From Parafrankia sp. EUN1f (lineage in GTDB: Bacteria; Actinomycetota; Actinomycetes; Frankiales; Frankiaceae), in the NCBI RefSeq assembly GCF_000177675.1, contig NZ_ADGX01000022.1, positions 17,201-81,200 on the forward strand: 64,000 bases of DNA. Reading direction: 5' to 3'. The translations under genes and the position numbers were made by a program. Shown here piece by piece: positions 44,866 through 53,399 of the stretch. The notes beneath the pieces were generated by a model, which was not told the DNA's origin, did no database searches, and saw only the letters and a program-made list of their open reading frames with translations. Position 1 is the first letter of the stretch. The number at the start of each line of letters is the position of its first letter.

Positions 44866-45744
44866 ATGCTGCACTTCTCCGATATCTCAGTGCACAACAC
44901 CTTCTTCAACGCAGACGTTTACAAGAACGCCGGCCACAACCTGATCATAATAAAGGCGACCGAGGGGGCGACCTACGTCAACGAAAGATGGGAGGGGTGG
45001 GTCAAGGACGCCCGCCGTGCCGGGCTACGCGTCGGCCACTACCACTTCGCCTCCATACGGGACAGCGCGGACCAGGCAACACACTTCCTGAACGTGGTGA
45101 ACCGGAACTACCGCAACGACGACATCCTGGTGCTCGACCTGGAAAAGGCGTCGCTCCCGGCCGCTCGCCGCGGCGCCCTGGCCCGCGACTTCCTCGACAG
45201 GGTGCCAGGCGAGAAGTGGCTTTATTCAGGAATATACTATCTCCAGGAGGGAGGGGTGAAGCCTTTCGGCACACCTCTCTGGCTCGCCTCCTACACCGAC
45301 ACCTGGCGAGACAGCCTGCTCCCGCATGGTTGGGACAAACAGACGTTGGTGGCATGGCAGTACACGTCCACGGGCTCGGTCTCGGGCATCGGGCGGGCCA
45401 CCGGAGGGGTCGACTACAACGAGTGGTATCCGACCCGCGCGCAGCCGGCCAATCGTTTTCACGGGTACCCGGTGCTGCGCCAGGACGCCCGGGATCCGCA
45501 CCGCAGTACCGGCTTCCCCGACCGGAGCGCTCCGGTACAGACGCTCCAGCGCGCCCTGAACAGGGCGTTGAAGCGCCAGGAGGGGACCCCGGAGTGGCTG
45601 AATCCGGACGGCGATTTCGGGCCGGTGACCCATCAGGTCGTGCTGCACTACCAGCAGGAGAAGGCCCTGGCCGCCGACGGCGTGGTCGGTAGCCTGACGT
45701 GGTCGAGCCTGGACTCCGCTCTCGACGCGGAGGAGCACGGCTGA
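44866..45744 (+). CDS. GH25 lysozyme with peptidoglycan-binding domain
   Basis: 292 aa from ATG 44866, preceded by GGGGGGAG. It opens directly with the GH25 strand HFSDISVHN (the first catalytic Asp), then LIIIKATEGATYVN, the DDILVLDLEK acidic pair, and SGIYYLQEGG and VAWQYTSTG. The C-terminal about 80 residues are a PG-binding-1 domain: QTLQRALNRALK, GDFGPVTHQVVLHYQQ, GVVGSLTWSSL. There is no signal peptide or membrane helix, so export must use another route such as a holin, a phage-like system, a type VII system or lysis. Phage endolysins and some Actinobacteria-encoded muramidases have this layout. No phage genes surround it. Confidence 0.88.
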   Translation: MLHFSDISVHNTFFNADVYKNAGHNLIIIKATEGATYVNERWEGWVKDARRAGLRVGHYHFASIRDSADQATHFLNVVNRNYRNDDILVLDLEKASLPAARRGALARDFLDRVPGEKWLYSGIYYLQEGGVKPFGTPLWLASYTDTWRDSLLPHGWDKQTLVAWQYTSTGSVSGIGRATGGVDYNEWYPTRAQPANRFHGYPVLRQDARDPHRSTGFPDRSAPVQTLQRALNRALKRQEGTPEWLNPDGDFGPVTHQVVLHYQQEKALAADGVVGSLTWSSLDSALDAEEHG

Positions 45745-45777
45745 CGACCAGGCCGGAGGATGACCGGTCGGAGGCCG

Positions 45778-46463
45778 CTATCCCGCGGCCAGACCGGTTA
45801 CGGCGGCCGTGATCCCGGCCAGGCCGCGGTCGAGGATCTCGGCGCGCCAGGTCTCCTCCGGCGGGTCGAACGCCGCCCGGACAAGCCCGGCCACGCGCGC
45901 GACCTGTTCCTCGGCCGCCTCGGCGCGGTGCAGCCAGAGCCAGTTGTCGGCCTGCAGCGCCCGCAGGACCGTGATCGCGTCCTGGGTGCCGAACTCCAGG
46001 GTGATCGCGGTCAGCTCGGTGCCGGGCAGCTCGTCCATCAGTGCCCGCGCGGAGTTCCCGCCGATGCGCGTCGAGCTGGACGTCCCATCGTCGGAGTCCG
46101 TCAGCGCCGGCTCGTACCAGGCGCGAGCCCGGTCGAACGCGGCCGGGTCCTCGCCGCCGCGGAAGATCGGCTCCGCGGCACCGCGCGCCCCCAGACCGGT
46201 GTGCAGGTCGAGGTAGGCGATCCGGTCGTAGCCCGTCAGGTGCTCGCGGATGATCGATCGCCAGGTCGTGTTCGACCAGCAGGGCTCGGCGCCGCCGTAG
46301 AACAGGCCGTCGGGGTGGTGGTACTGACCGGCTGTGATCGCGAGCTGGGTGGCACGCTCCCCCGCCGCGGCGAGGTGCGCGAAGATGCGCTCGTCGGCCG
46401 CGGCGTGCGCGGGACCCTCCCAGTCGGCCCGCGGGCCTCGGCGTAGGTGGTGGAGAAGTACAT
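45778..46463 (-). pseudogene. DUF2817 (M14-like) metallopeptidase remnant
   Basis: The piece starts MYFSTTYAEARG (46463) as DUF2817 proteins do. It then passes directly, with a frame change at about 46430, into the family's C-terminal part: TAGQYHHPDGLFYGG, WSNTTWRSIIREHL, IAYLDLHTGLGARG, AWYEPALTDSDDG and TAITLEFGTQDAI to the stop at 45778. Roughly 100 residues between are missing, including the expected zinc-binding segment. A deletion with frameshift is therefore evident and the protein should be inactive. It lies next to a second decayed gene at 46558-47086, suggesting that this region is being lost. Confidence 0.75.
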
Positions 46464-46526
46464 CCAGCCCTCCAGACGATCGCGGGGCGCGGCTCGGGCG
46501 GGTTCGGGTTCGGGTTCAGGTTCGGG

Positions 46527-46579
46527 GCGGTTCCGCGGAACCGCGGAACCGCCGTGTTCAGGCCGGTTCCGCGGAACCG
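46527..46579. repeat. two CGGTTCCGCGGAACCG palindromes
   Basis: An 18-bp perfect palindrome (46527-46544) and a 16-bp one (46564-46579) share this core in the gap between two decayed genes. A third, 20-bp version lies at 52811-52830. Confidence 0.8.
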
Positions 46580-47086
46580 CCATCCGCCACCGCGGCAGCC
46601 GGGACGGACTGCAGCGGCGGCGCCGCCACGGGTTCTGCGCGGCGGCCGCGGATCTGGCCGAGCGCGGTGACGGCTGCCGTGATGCCGATGAGCAGAGCGA
46701 ACAGCCCGCGGTACCCGGCCGAGCCGACGACGGCCCCGGCGACCAGCGGGAAGACCAGGATCGCCACCTCGAACAGCAGGCCCGCCATCGGCAGCATCCG
46801 GGCTCGTTCGGCGGGCCCGGCGAGGTTCACCGCCCGCGCCTGGAAGGCCGGCAGCCCCAGGCCGTAGGTGCAGCCCAGCGCGAGAGAGGCCACGCAGTAG
46901 AACACCGGACTCGAGCCGACGAAGACGAACGCGGTAGGGCCCGATGAGCAGCAGGACCCCGTAGGCGGACGAGGCGAACAGCACGCACCCGATCAACAGC
47001 CCGAGAACAGCCTTCTCGGCCGGCGATCGCCGCTGTCTGCCCGACGCGGTCTGGGCGGTCGTGATGGTGTCGCCCTCCACTCCCAC
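46558..47086 (-). pseudogene. MFS transporter remnant
   Basis: From GTG 47086 a frame encodes a basic start and one helix (AVLGLLIGCVLFASSAYGVLLLIGP). At about 46937 one extra base breaks the frame. The other frame continues FVFVGSSPVFYCVASLALG, the GLPAFQARAVNLAG loop, GLLFEVAILVFPLVAG and a final helix to the stop at 46558. In total about 5 helices of the usual 12 remain. A large internal loss and a frameshift make it a pseudogene. The end carries the CGGTTCCGCGGAACCG palindromes in its last codons and downstream. Confidence 0.7.
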
Positions 47087-47278
47087 CCGATGGAGCCGCA
47101 GTCACGCCAACACAGAAGCCTGCAAACATAATTTGCGGATCAACTATAGCCTTTTTCCCGTATCTACGGAACACATGCGCAGGCTTTCGGTGTCAGGCGT
47201 GAAGCCCGCGTACGTCCGGTATGCGATCTTTTACGCATTCAGCCATCCGAGGCGCCCGCACACCACGACAATGCCCGG

Positions 47279-47728
47279 ATGGCTGGAGACGACGCGGGCC
47301 CAGAGCTCCCGGTCGAGCTCACCGACGCGCTGCGGCGTGCCCCCGACGCCTGGGATCAGTGGTCACAGCAGAGCGACGAGCTGCGACGGACCTACGTCCA
47401 GTGGGTGGCCGGTGGGCACGGACGGCCAGCGCGCCGGCGGCGGGCCCGCCGGACGGCGGAATACACCGCCCGCGGCGTTCTCATCCGATCGGTGCAGCCA
47501 GCCCGGGAACGCAGCGTCTCCCGCGAGATCGGTGCGGCGGTCCTGTGGTGGATGATCACCACCCTCGCGGTCGGCGCCATCGAGCTGCTGCTGGCGAAAC
47601 TGCTCTCAGAGCGGTTCTCCTGGACGGACCTGCGCCACCTCGCCTGGACGTCCGCCTTCACGGCCATCGGGGTCGCCGCGCCGGCCCTGTGGCGCCACCG
47701 CCGGGCGCCCGTCGACCCCGCCGGATGA
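47279..47728 (+). CDS. YdeI/OmdA-like domain fused to membrane helices
   Basis: A 149-aa protein. Residues about 8-70 match the bacteriocin-protection YdeI/OmdA repeat: LTDALRRAPDAWDQWSQQSDELRRTYVQWV, then a basic RRRRARRTAEYTARGVL. Two membrane helices follow (IGAAVLWWMITTLAVGAIELLLA and LAWTSAFTAIGVAAPALW). The start GTG or ATG near 47279 lies after an A/T-rich region with an AAGCCTGC/GCAGGCTT inverted repeat (about 47108 and 47175). Fusion of this domain to membrane anchors is unusual. The role may be in envelope stress or bacteriocin tolerance, inferred from the domain name only. Confidence 0.65.
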   Translation: MAGDDAGPELPVELTDALRRAPDAWDQWSQQSDELRRTYVQWVAGGHGRPARRRRARRTAEYTARGVLIRSVQPARERSVSREIGAAVLWWMITTLAVGAIELLLAKLLSERFSWTDLRHLAWTSAFTAIGVAAPALWRHRRAPVDPAG

Positions 47729-48215
47729 CGCCTGGGCACAGCCCCGGGTTCCGTTGGAAATCTGACACTCATGGCTGGTTTTCGTGGCAGGTTCGGCTGT
47801 CGCGTTCGCGTGCCTATAGGGCTCCTCGTGGCCTTCCACGGAACGCCTGTTGACTCCACCGGAGGTACTGGCTCCGCAAGCCCCCGCCCGCATCGTCGGC
47901 CTCCACCAGACGCAGCGCGGATCCGGCACGGATCCAGACACGGCGCGGGTGGGACGGGGCGGCGGACCTCGGGGGGCTGATCCGTGGCGGTGACCGCGGT
48001 CCCGGCGAGCCGGTCCCGTCAGCGCCCGAGCCTCGCTTCAGACACTGGTGTCACTTCTCCCGACCGGCGCAGGCGCTCGCGCGACCGGCGCAGGCGCTCG
48101 CGCGAAATGCGGCCTGTCACCCGACTCGCGGTGGTCGCACCAGGGAACACGCGCCACGCCCGTAAGAATGGACGGGGACAGGGACACCCGCACCCGAGGC
48201 GCTCCAGGAGGGCCT
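47729..48215. other. spacer with a 21-bp tandem repeat
   Basis: No gene is supported between the OmdA-like protein and DDAH. A 21-bp unit CGACCGGCGCAGGCGCTCGCG is repeated exactly twice (48061-48102). Longer Arg-rich open frames through this region look spurious. Confidence 0.5.
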
Positions 48216-49031
48216 ATGCAGCGGACCGCCACCAGCCGCCACTACCTCATGGTCGAGCCGACGTACTTCGACGTCGAGTACTCGATCAACCCCTGGATGC
48301 ACCCGGAGCTGCCGACCTACCCCAAGGTCGCGCTCGAGCAGTGGTCCACGCTGCGCGACCTGTATCTCGAGCTCGGGCACCGGGTGGACGTCCTCGAACC
48401 CCGCCCCGGCCTGCCCGACATGGTGTTCTCCGCCAACGGCGCGACCGTCGTCGACGGGCGGGTCCTCGTCGCGCGGTTCCGCCATCCGCAGCGGCGCCCC
48501 GAATCCGACGTGTTCCGCGGCTGGTTCACCGACCACGGGTTCAGCGTGGTCCGCCAGGCACAGTGGACGAACGAGGGCGAGGGCGACTGCCTGACCGCCG
48601 GGGCCCACATCCTGGCCGGTTCCGGCTTCCGGACGACCCCCGAAGCCCACACGGAGATCCAGGAGTTCCTCGGTCTGCCGACGGTCGGCCTCACCCTGAC
48701 CGACCCGCGCTACTACCACCTGGACACCGCCCTCGCCGTCCTCGACGACGACCTGATCATGTACAACCCGCAGGCCTTCAGCGCCGACAGCATCCGCCGG
48801 CTGCAGGAGCTCTACCCGGACGCCATCACCGCCTCCGCCGACGACGCCGAGGCGTTCGGCCTCAACGCCGTCTCGGACGGTCGTCACGTCGTGCTCCCCC
48901 ACGGCGCCACCGGGGTGATCGCACAGCTGCGCGAACGCGGCTTCGAACCGATCGGCGTGGACATGTCCGAGCTGCAGAAGGCCGGCGGCGGCCCGAAATG
49001 CTGCACCCTGGAGCTGCGCGGCACCGCCTGA
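48216..49031 (+). CDS. ddaH: dimethylarginine dimethylaminohydrolase (DDAH-like)
   Basis: A 271-aa amidinotransferase-fold enzyme. AGGAGG lies 4 nt before the ATG. VEPTYFDVEYSINPWM, GLPDMVFSANGA (substrate Asp/Asn loop), GEGDCLTAGAHIL, the catalytic His in RYYHLDTAL, and Cys in GGPKCCTLEL near the end identify it. DDAH enzymes hydrolyse methylated arginines to citrulline. Close relatives act on other guanidines, so the substrate is not certain. Convergent with a TetR gene across a short hairpin terminator. Confidence 0.9.
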   Translation: MQRTATSRHYLMVEPTYFDVEYSINPWMHPELPTYPKVALEQWSTLRDLYLELGHRVDVLEPRPGLPDMVFSANGATVVDGRVLVARFRHPQRRPESDVFRGWFTDHGFSVVRQAQWTNEGEGDCLTAGAHILAGSGFRTTPEAHTEIQEFLGLPTVGLTLTDPRYYHLDTALAVLDDDLIMYNPQAFSADSIRRLQELYPDAITASADDAEAFGLNAVSDGRHVVLPHGATGVIAQLRERGFEPIGVDMSELQKAGGGPKCCTLELRGTA

Positions 49032-49061
49032 TCCGGCCAGGCCTCGGCCCGCCCCGCCCCA

Positions 49062-49082
49062 GCCCCAGCCCCAGGCTGGGGC
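49062..49082. terminator. hairpin between convergent ddaH and tetR
   Basis: GCCCCAGCC (49062-49070), loop CCA, GGCTGGGGC (49074-49082): a 9-bp stem after a CCCCAG run. No T tract follows, as in most actinobacterial terminators. Confidence 0.7.
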
Positions 49083-49086
49083 ACGT

Positions 49087-49749
49087 TCAGATACCGGTCG
49101 GCGGCTCCAGCACCGCACGGGTCGCCTCCATCCAGTTCTGGCCGGAGAGCCTGCGCAACGCGCTGACGAGGGTCGCCCCCAGATCGAAATCCGGGGTGAT
49201 GAGCCACTGGGCCTGCAGACCCTCCCAGGTCGCCACGAACTGTCGAGCGACCTCGACCGGGTCGAGGCTCGGGTGGGCCTGCCCGCCGCGCTGGCGGTCC
49301 GCGACCAGCCGGGCGTACGTCTCGACGGCCACCCGGTAATGCTGGGCGAAGTAGGCCTCCGCGGGGTGGCCCGGGATCGCGGCGAGGCCGGAGAGAACGG
49401 CCCGTAGCCGCAACACGGGCTCGCGACCGGCAGCGCCCCGCACGTGTGCGGCGAGCGTGTCGAGGTCGAGCCCGGGCAGGCCGGCCCCGGGCGGCACGCC
49501 GTCCTGTTCGGCCTGGGCCACGGCCACCTCGTCGTCCCGCTCCAGCGCGGCCACCAGCAGATGATCTTTGCTCGGGTAGTGGTACAGGACCGTGGCCTCG
49601 CTGGCGGCGACGCGCCTGGCCACCTCGGCGATCGTCACCTGGGCGTGCCCCTTCTCCATGACGAGGTCGAGGACCGCCGCGGCGATCTCTCGTCGGCGCC
49701 CGGCCGTCCGGGCGTAGCGGCCGCGCGAGCGGCTGGACGTCGATGCCAT
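49087..49749 (-). CDS. TetR-family repressor
   Basis: About 220 aa from ATG 49749. An additional 6 codons are possible upstream. The HTH is clear: GRRREIAAAVLDLVMEKGHAQVTIAEVARRVAASEATVLYHYPSKDHLL (given here in pieces of the N-terminal 65 residues). The C-terminal helical domain has a pattern of TetR_C ligand pockets (LRLRAVLSGLAAIPGHP, VARQFVATWEGLQAQWLITPDFDL). It is divergent from the secreted esterase-like lipoprotein gene, its likely target, because the 190-bp region between them contains the promoter of both. Confidence 0.88.
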   Translation of the reverse strand: MASTSSRSRGRYARTAGRRREIAAAVLDLVMEKGHAQVTIAEVARRVAASEATVLYHYPSKDHLLVAALERDDEVAVAQAEQDGVPPGAGLPGLDLDTLAAHVRGAAGREPVLRLRAVLSGLAAIPGHPAEAYFAQHYRVAVETYARLVADRQRGGQAHPSLDPVEVARQFVATWEGLQAQWLITPDFDLGATLVSALRRLSGQNWMEATRAVLEPPTGI

Positions 49750-49939
49750 GTACCGAGCATCGCCCATCCCAACTCTGATCTGACATGAAGGTCCCGGGGC
49801 CTATCCTCGCCCGAAAAGTTTGTTTTGTACCTTTGCTTCTCCTTGCTGGCGACTCATCTTTATGGTTCGCTCAGTTTTCATAACGATCAAGATCGACGAT
49901 CGGTGGCGAGGAAGTGAAGGAAGTGAAGGAAGCCCTGTG

Positions 49940-52102
49940 ATGAGGTCATTCAGAAAGCCCACGCCTCACGGCCGGACGATCCGGCTCGTCGCGGTCGCGC
50001 TCGCAGCGGGCCTGCTCACCGCCGCCTGCACATCGGACGGAAAGCCCGACGCCGACGCCACACCCGCGGCGACCGCGTCGTGGAAGAGCAACGTCGGGCG
50101 TCCCTTACAGATCTCGACGCCGCTACCCGGCCAGCCGTGCCGGACCAGGGATGACGGCACGCCCGTGGTCACCGGCTCCTGCGTCGACCCGAAGCTGAAC
50201 CAGCCCTACGTCGACAAGGACGAGCGCCGCTCGGTCACCGACCCGGAGACCAAGGTCAAGGTCGACTTCCGCTACGTGCACGGAGGCTTCAGCGGGACCG
50301 AGGCGACCTTCGCCTTCTACTTCCCGGAGCGCTACGCCGGGCGGTTCTTCCAGTACACCTACCCGACCCTGACCACGGACGACGCGGGGCCGGCCACGAT
50401 CGCGTTCGCCCTCTCGAACGGCGCCTACCTGGTCCGCACCAACAACGCCGGCGGCCTGCCGAAGGCCGGCGAGCTGGGCGGCTACCGCGCGAACGCGGCC
50501 GCCGCGAACCTCTCGCGCACCGTCGCCGCCCAGGTGTACGCCGACTCCGCCAGGCCCCGCGGCTACATCTACGGCGCCAGCGGCGGCGCCTACCAGACCA
50601 TCGGCGCCCTGGAGAACACCGAAGGCGTGTGGGATGGCGGCGTGCCCATCGTCCCAGGCACCCCGAACGCGATTCCGAGCAGCATGACCACGCAACTGCT
50701 GGCGCTGCGGGTGCTTCGTGACAAGCTCCCCCAGATCGTGGACGCGATGGAGCCCGGCGGCAGCGGCGATCCCTACGCCGGGCTGAACACCGAACAGCGG
50801 GCGGTGCTCAGGGAGGCCACCCGCCTCGGGTTCTCCCCGCGCGGCTGGTGGGACCACGCCGAGATGGACGGCGGCGCCTTCTACGCGGTGGCCGGTGGGG
50901 TCCGCATCCTCGACCCGACCTACGTCGACGACTTCTGGAGCAAGCCCGGCTACGCGGGAACCGATCCGGCGTCCTCGGCCGGCACCGCCCGCTTCCAGTA
51001 CGACGCCGAGGTGACGGAGCTGGTCGGGAGCCCTCCGACGGGGCTGCGGCTGTCCGGGGTGCCGACCGGTGACCTGACCGGCGCGGACATCGTCGTCACC
51101 AGCGGCGCCGCGACCGGCAAGTCCGTCATCGCCGCGGGCTCTAAAGGCACCGAGGTCACCTTCCGCAAGGATGCGGACGCCGCCACGGCTGCCGCGATCG
51201 GCGCGATCCGTCCCGGCGACCACGTGCGCCTCGACAACTCGTGGCTGCTCGCGCTGCAGTACTACCAGCGCTATCAGGTTCCCTCGGCGGACATGTACGG
51301 CTGGAACCAGTTCCGCGGCTCGGACGGCGCGCCGCTGTATCCGCAGCGGCCGATCCTCGCCGGGCCGACCTTCGCCCAGGCGGCGAGCGGGGCCGTGCCG
51401 ACCGGGAAGTTCCACGGAAAAATGATCATGCTCGCCTCGCTGCTGGACGTCGAGGCGTTCCCCTGGCCCGCGGACTGGTACCGCACCCAGGCACAGACCA
51501 CCCTCGGCTCAGGGCTGAACGACAGCTACCGCCTGTGGTACATGGACAACGCGGTGCACGGCTCACCGCGCGACGACGCCGCCGAGACGCATGCCGTCAG
51601 CTACGGCGGCGAGGCCCAGCAGGCCCTGCTCGACCTGGACGCCTGGGTCACCCAGGGCACCGCACCGCCCGCCAGCAGCACGTACACCGTCGACGGCGAC
51701 TCTCAGGTGAACCTCGCACCCACCGCCGAGCAGCGGAAGGGAGTACAGCCCGTCGTCAACCTGACCATCAGCAAGGTCGGCACCCGGGAGATCAGGCCGG
51801 CGGCGGTGCGTGCCGACGCGAGACCGGATGAGGCCGTCACCCTCGCCGTCTCCACCCAGGCACCGCCCGGCAGCGGGAAGATCGTCAGCATCGAATGGGA
51901 CTTCGACGGAAGAGGCACATTCCCGGACCAGTCCAAAATCAACAAGCCCGACAGTTCCGTCCAGACGTCCATCAGCCACACCTTCACCAGGCCCGGGACG
52001 TATTTTGCGGTCGTGCGGGTGACATCCGAACGCAACGGCGATGCGGCGGCGCCCTACACGCTCGTTCAGAACATCGCCCGCGCCCGGGTCATCGTCAGGT
52101 AG
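49940..52102 (+). CDS. tannase-like PKD lipoprotein
   Basis: About 720 aa from ATG 49940 (GTG 49937 is adjacent), with GAAGGAAG upstream. The lipobox LLTAAC makes it a lipoprotein with Cys at about 31. The main domain resembles actinobacterial tannase/feruloyl-esterase-type alpha/beta hydrolases: RFFQYTYPTL, IYGASGGAYQT (nucleophile Ser), WYRTQAQ, LWYMDNAVHGSPRDD with the acid and His region. The last 110 residues are a PKD domain (VSIEWDFDGRGTFPDQ, TSISHTFTRPGTYFAVVRVTS). It probably hydrolyses an external ester and sits on the cell surface. Divergent from tetR. A 14-bp stem terminator lies 42 nt after the stop. Confidence 0.8.
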   Translation: MRSFRKPTPHGRTIRLVAVALAAGLLTAACTSDGKPDADATPAATASWKSNVGRPLQISTPLPGQPCRTRDDGTPVVTGSCVDPKLNQPYVDKDERRSVTDPETKVKVDFRYVHGGFSGTEATFAFYFPERYAGRFFQYTYPTLTTDDAGPATIAFALSNGAYLVRTNNAGGLPKAGELGGYRANAAAANLSRTVAAQVYADSARPRGYIYGASGGAYQTIGALENTEGVWDGGVPIVPGTPNAIPSSMTTQLLALRVLRDKLPQIVDAMEPGGSGDPYAGLNTEQRAVLREATRLGFSPRGWWDHAEMDGGAFYAVAGGVRILDPTYVDDFWSKPGYAGTDPASSAGTARFQYDAEVTELVGSPPTGLRLSGVPTGDLTGADIVVTSGAATGKSVIAAGSKGTEVTFRKDADAATAAAIGAIRPGDHVRLDNSWLLALQYYQRYQVPSADMYGWNQFRGSDGAPLYPQRPILAGPTFAQAASGAVPTGKFHGKMIMLASLLDVEAFPWPADWYRTQAQTTLGSGLNDSYRLWYMDNAVHGSPRDDAAETHAVSYGGEAQQALLDLDAWVTQGTAPPASSTYTVDGDSQVNLAPTAEQRKGVQPVVNLTISKVGTREIRPAAVRADARPDEAVTLAVSTQAPPGSGKIVSIEWDFDGRGTFPDQSKINKPDSSVQTSISHTFTRPGTYFAVVRVTSERNGDAAAPYTLVQNIARARVIVR

Positions 52103-52144
52103 GCCGGACCGACCAAGGCAGCTTCAGCGCCGGCACGCCGGCAC

Positions 52145-52176
52145 GCCGCGGTGCCGCAGCAGTGCGGCACCGCGGC
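52145..52176 (+). terminator. strong hairpin terminator
   Basis: GCCGCGGTGCCGCA (52145-52158) pairs perfectly with 52163-52176 across a 4-nt GCAG loop, 42 nt after the lipoprotein stop. Confidence 0.85.
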
Positions 52177-52246
52177 ACCGCGGCGTTCGTGCGGTCGGCA
52201 GGAAAAGCAGTCGTCACGGGCTCGGGTGGCGGGACAGAATCCCCCC

Positions 52247-52876
52247 ATGCTGACACCCTCACGGAGCGCCCAGCGGGTGACCAGAGACCGCGCCGCGGTA
52301 CACGCCGTGCTCGACGAGGCGCTGACCTGCCACGTCGGTTTCACCGTCGAGGGCCGACCGCACGTGCTGCCGACCCTCCACGCGCGGATCGGCGAAACAC
52401 TGTATGTCCACGGTTCGACCGCGGCCCGCCTGCTCACCGCTGCGCGGCCGGAACCGCTGCCCGTGTGCGTGACGGTCTCGCTGCTCGACGGCCTGGTCCT
52501 CGCGAGGTCGGCCTTCCACCATTCGCTCAACTACCGTTCCGTCATCATCCACGGGAACGCCGAGTACGTTCTCGACCCCGCGGCGAAGGAACGGGCGCTG
52601 GCCGCACTCGTCGACCGGGTGGCGGTCGCCCGTTCGACCCAGTGCCGCCCGCCCACCTCGAAGGAGCTGGCGGCGACCGCCGTGCTCGCCCTCGACCTGG
52701 ACGCCGAATCGACGGACGTCGCGCTCAAGGCCCGCACCGGGCCACCGAACGACGACGAGGCCGACCTCGACCTGGGCTATTGGGCAGGCGTGATCCCGCT
52801 CCGCCTCACCGCCGGTTCCGCGGAACCGGCCTGTGACCTGCCCACGCCCTCCGGCCTGGCCCCCTCGTTGCGCTGA
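52247..52876 (+). CDS. PNPOx-like flavin-binding protein
   Basis: 209 aa from ATG 52247. HAVLDEALTCHVGFTVEGRPHVLPTLHARIGETLYVHGSTAARLL (read in pieces) and SLNYRSVIIHGNAEYV are the split-barrel FMN fold of the pyridoxamine-phosphate-oxidase-like group, such as 5-nitroimidazole-resistance type NimA/flavin reductase-like proteins. The conserved HxxxPT and FHHS segments support flavin binding. The substrate is unknown. The gene ends over a perfect 20-bp palindrome (52811-52830) that encodes Ala-Gly-Ser-Ala-Glu-Pro-Ala near the C-terminus. Confidence 0.85.
   Translation: MLTPSRSAQRVTRDRAAVHAVLDEALTCHVGFTVEGRPHVLPTLHARIGETLYVHGSTAARLLTAARPEPLPVCVTVSLLDGLVLARSAFHHSLNYRSVIIHGNAEYVLDPAAKERALAALVDRVAVARSTQCRPPTSKELAATAVLALDLDAESTDVALKARTGPPNDDEADLDLGYWAGVIPLRLTAGSAEPACDLPTPSGLAPSLR
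52811..52830. repeat. 20-bp palindrome with CGGTTCCGCGGAACCG core
   Basis: GCCGGTTCCGCGGAACCGGC, in frame inside the end of the PNPOx-like gene. It shares its core with two palindromes at 46527-46579. Confidence 0.9.
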
Positions 52877-52925
52877 CCTGGCTCGGCCGAGCCCCCGCGC
52901 CGGACGCTCTGGCAGCATCAAAGCC

Positions 52926-53321
52926 GTGGCACAAAGACAGGCAGTGGTGGCCGTGCTGACCAGAGCCGGGCGGGTCCTCGTCATCGAGCGGGGGCCACGG
53001 ACGGAGCGATCCGGCTACTGGGCGCCGCCGAGCGGGCGCATCGAGCCCGGTGAAAGCCAGGAGGAAGCACTGGTCCGGGAGGTCAGAGAAGAGGTCGGGC
53101 TCACCGTGACCCCCGGCGCCAAGGTCTGGGAATGCGACACCGACAACGGAACCTTCCGGCTGCACTGGTGGACGGCACCGGCCGAGACCGGCGAGCTCGC
53201 ACTCGACCCGGACGAAGCAAGCGCCGCCCGCTGGGTCACCCCGGCCGAGTTCCTCGAGCTGGAACCCACCTTCGCCGGCGACCACCCGTTTTTCGTAGAG
53301 GTTCTCCCGGGCCTGCTCTGA
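52926..53321 (+). CDS. Nudix hydrolase
   Basis: 131 aa from GTG 52926. The Nudix box is complete: GRIEPGESQEEALVREVREEVG (G-x5-E-x7-RE-V-x-EE-x-G). It is preceded by AVVAVLTRAGRVLVIERGP, the usual first strand, and followed by the WTAPAETGELALDPDEAS loop. Nudix enzymes hydrolyse nucleoside diphosphates linked to other groups (MutT/RppH-like house-cleaning). Which substrate is not told by the sequence. The start shown matches the family length. Convergent with the HNH nuclease gene across a hairpin. Confidence 0.92.
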   Translation: MAQRQAVVAVLTRAGRVLVIERGPRTERSGYWAPPSGRIEPGESQEEALVREVREEVGLTVTPGAKVWECDTDNGTFRLHWWTAPAETGELALDPDEASAARWVTPAEFLELEPTFAGDHPFFVEVLPGLL

Positions 53322-53332
53322 CCGCGCCGCGA

Positions 53333-53368
53333 CCTGGCTGCCCGCGGGTTCGGATGTGGGCAGCCAGG
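53333..53368. terminator. bidirectional hairpin terminator
   Basis: CCTGGCTGCCC (53333-53343) pairs with GGGCAGCCAGG (53358-53368), an 11-bp stem with a 14-nt loop, between the convergent Nudix and HNH genes. Confidence 0.85.
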
Positions 53369-53399
53369 CGAAGTCAGGCGGAAATCAGTTCTGAAGGGC

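Noticed and set aside
45002..47086. A 694-codon minus-strand open frame
   Set aside because: Only its first about 45 residues match the MFS remnant. The rest is the antisense of the GH25 gene and frame-shifted remnants.
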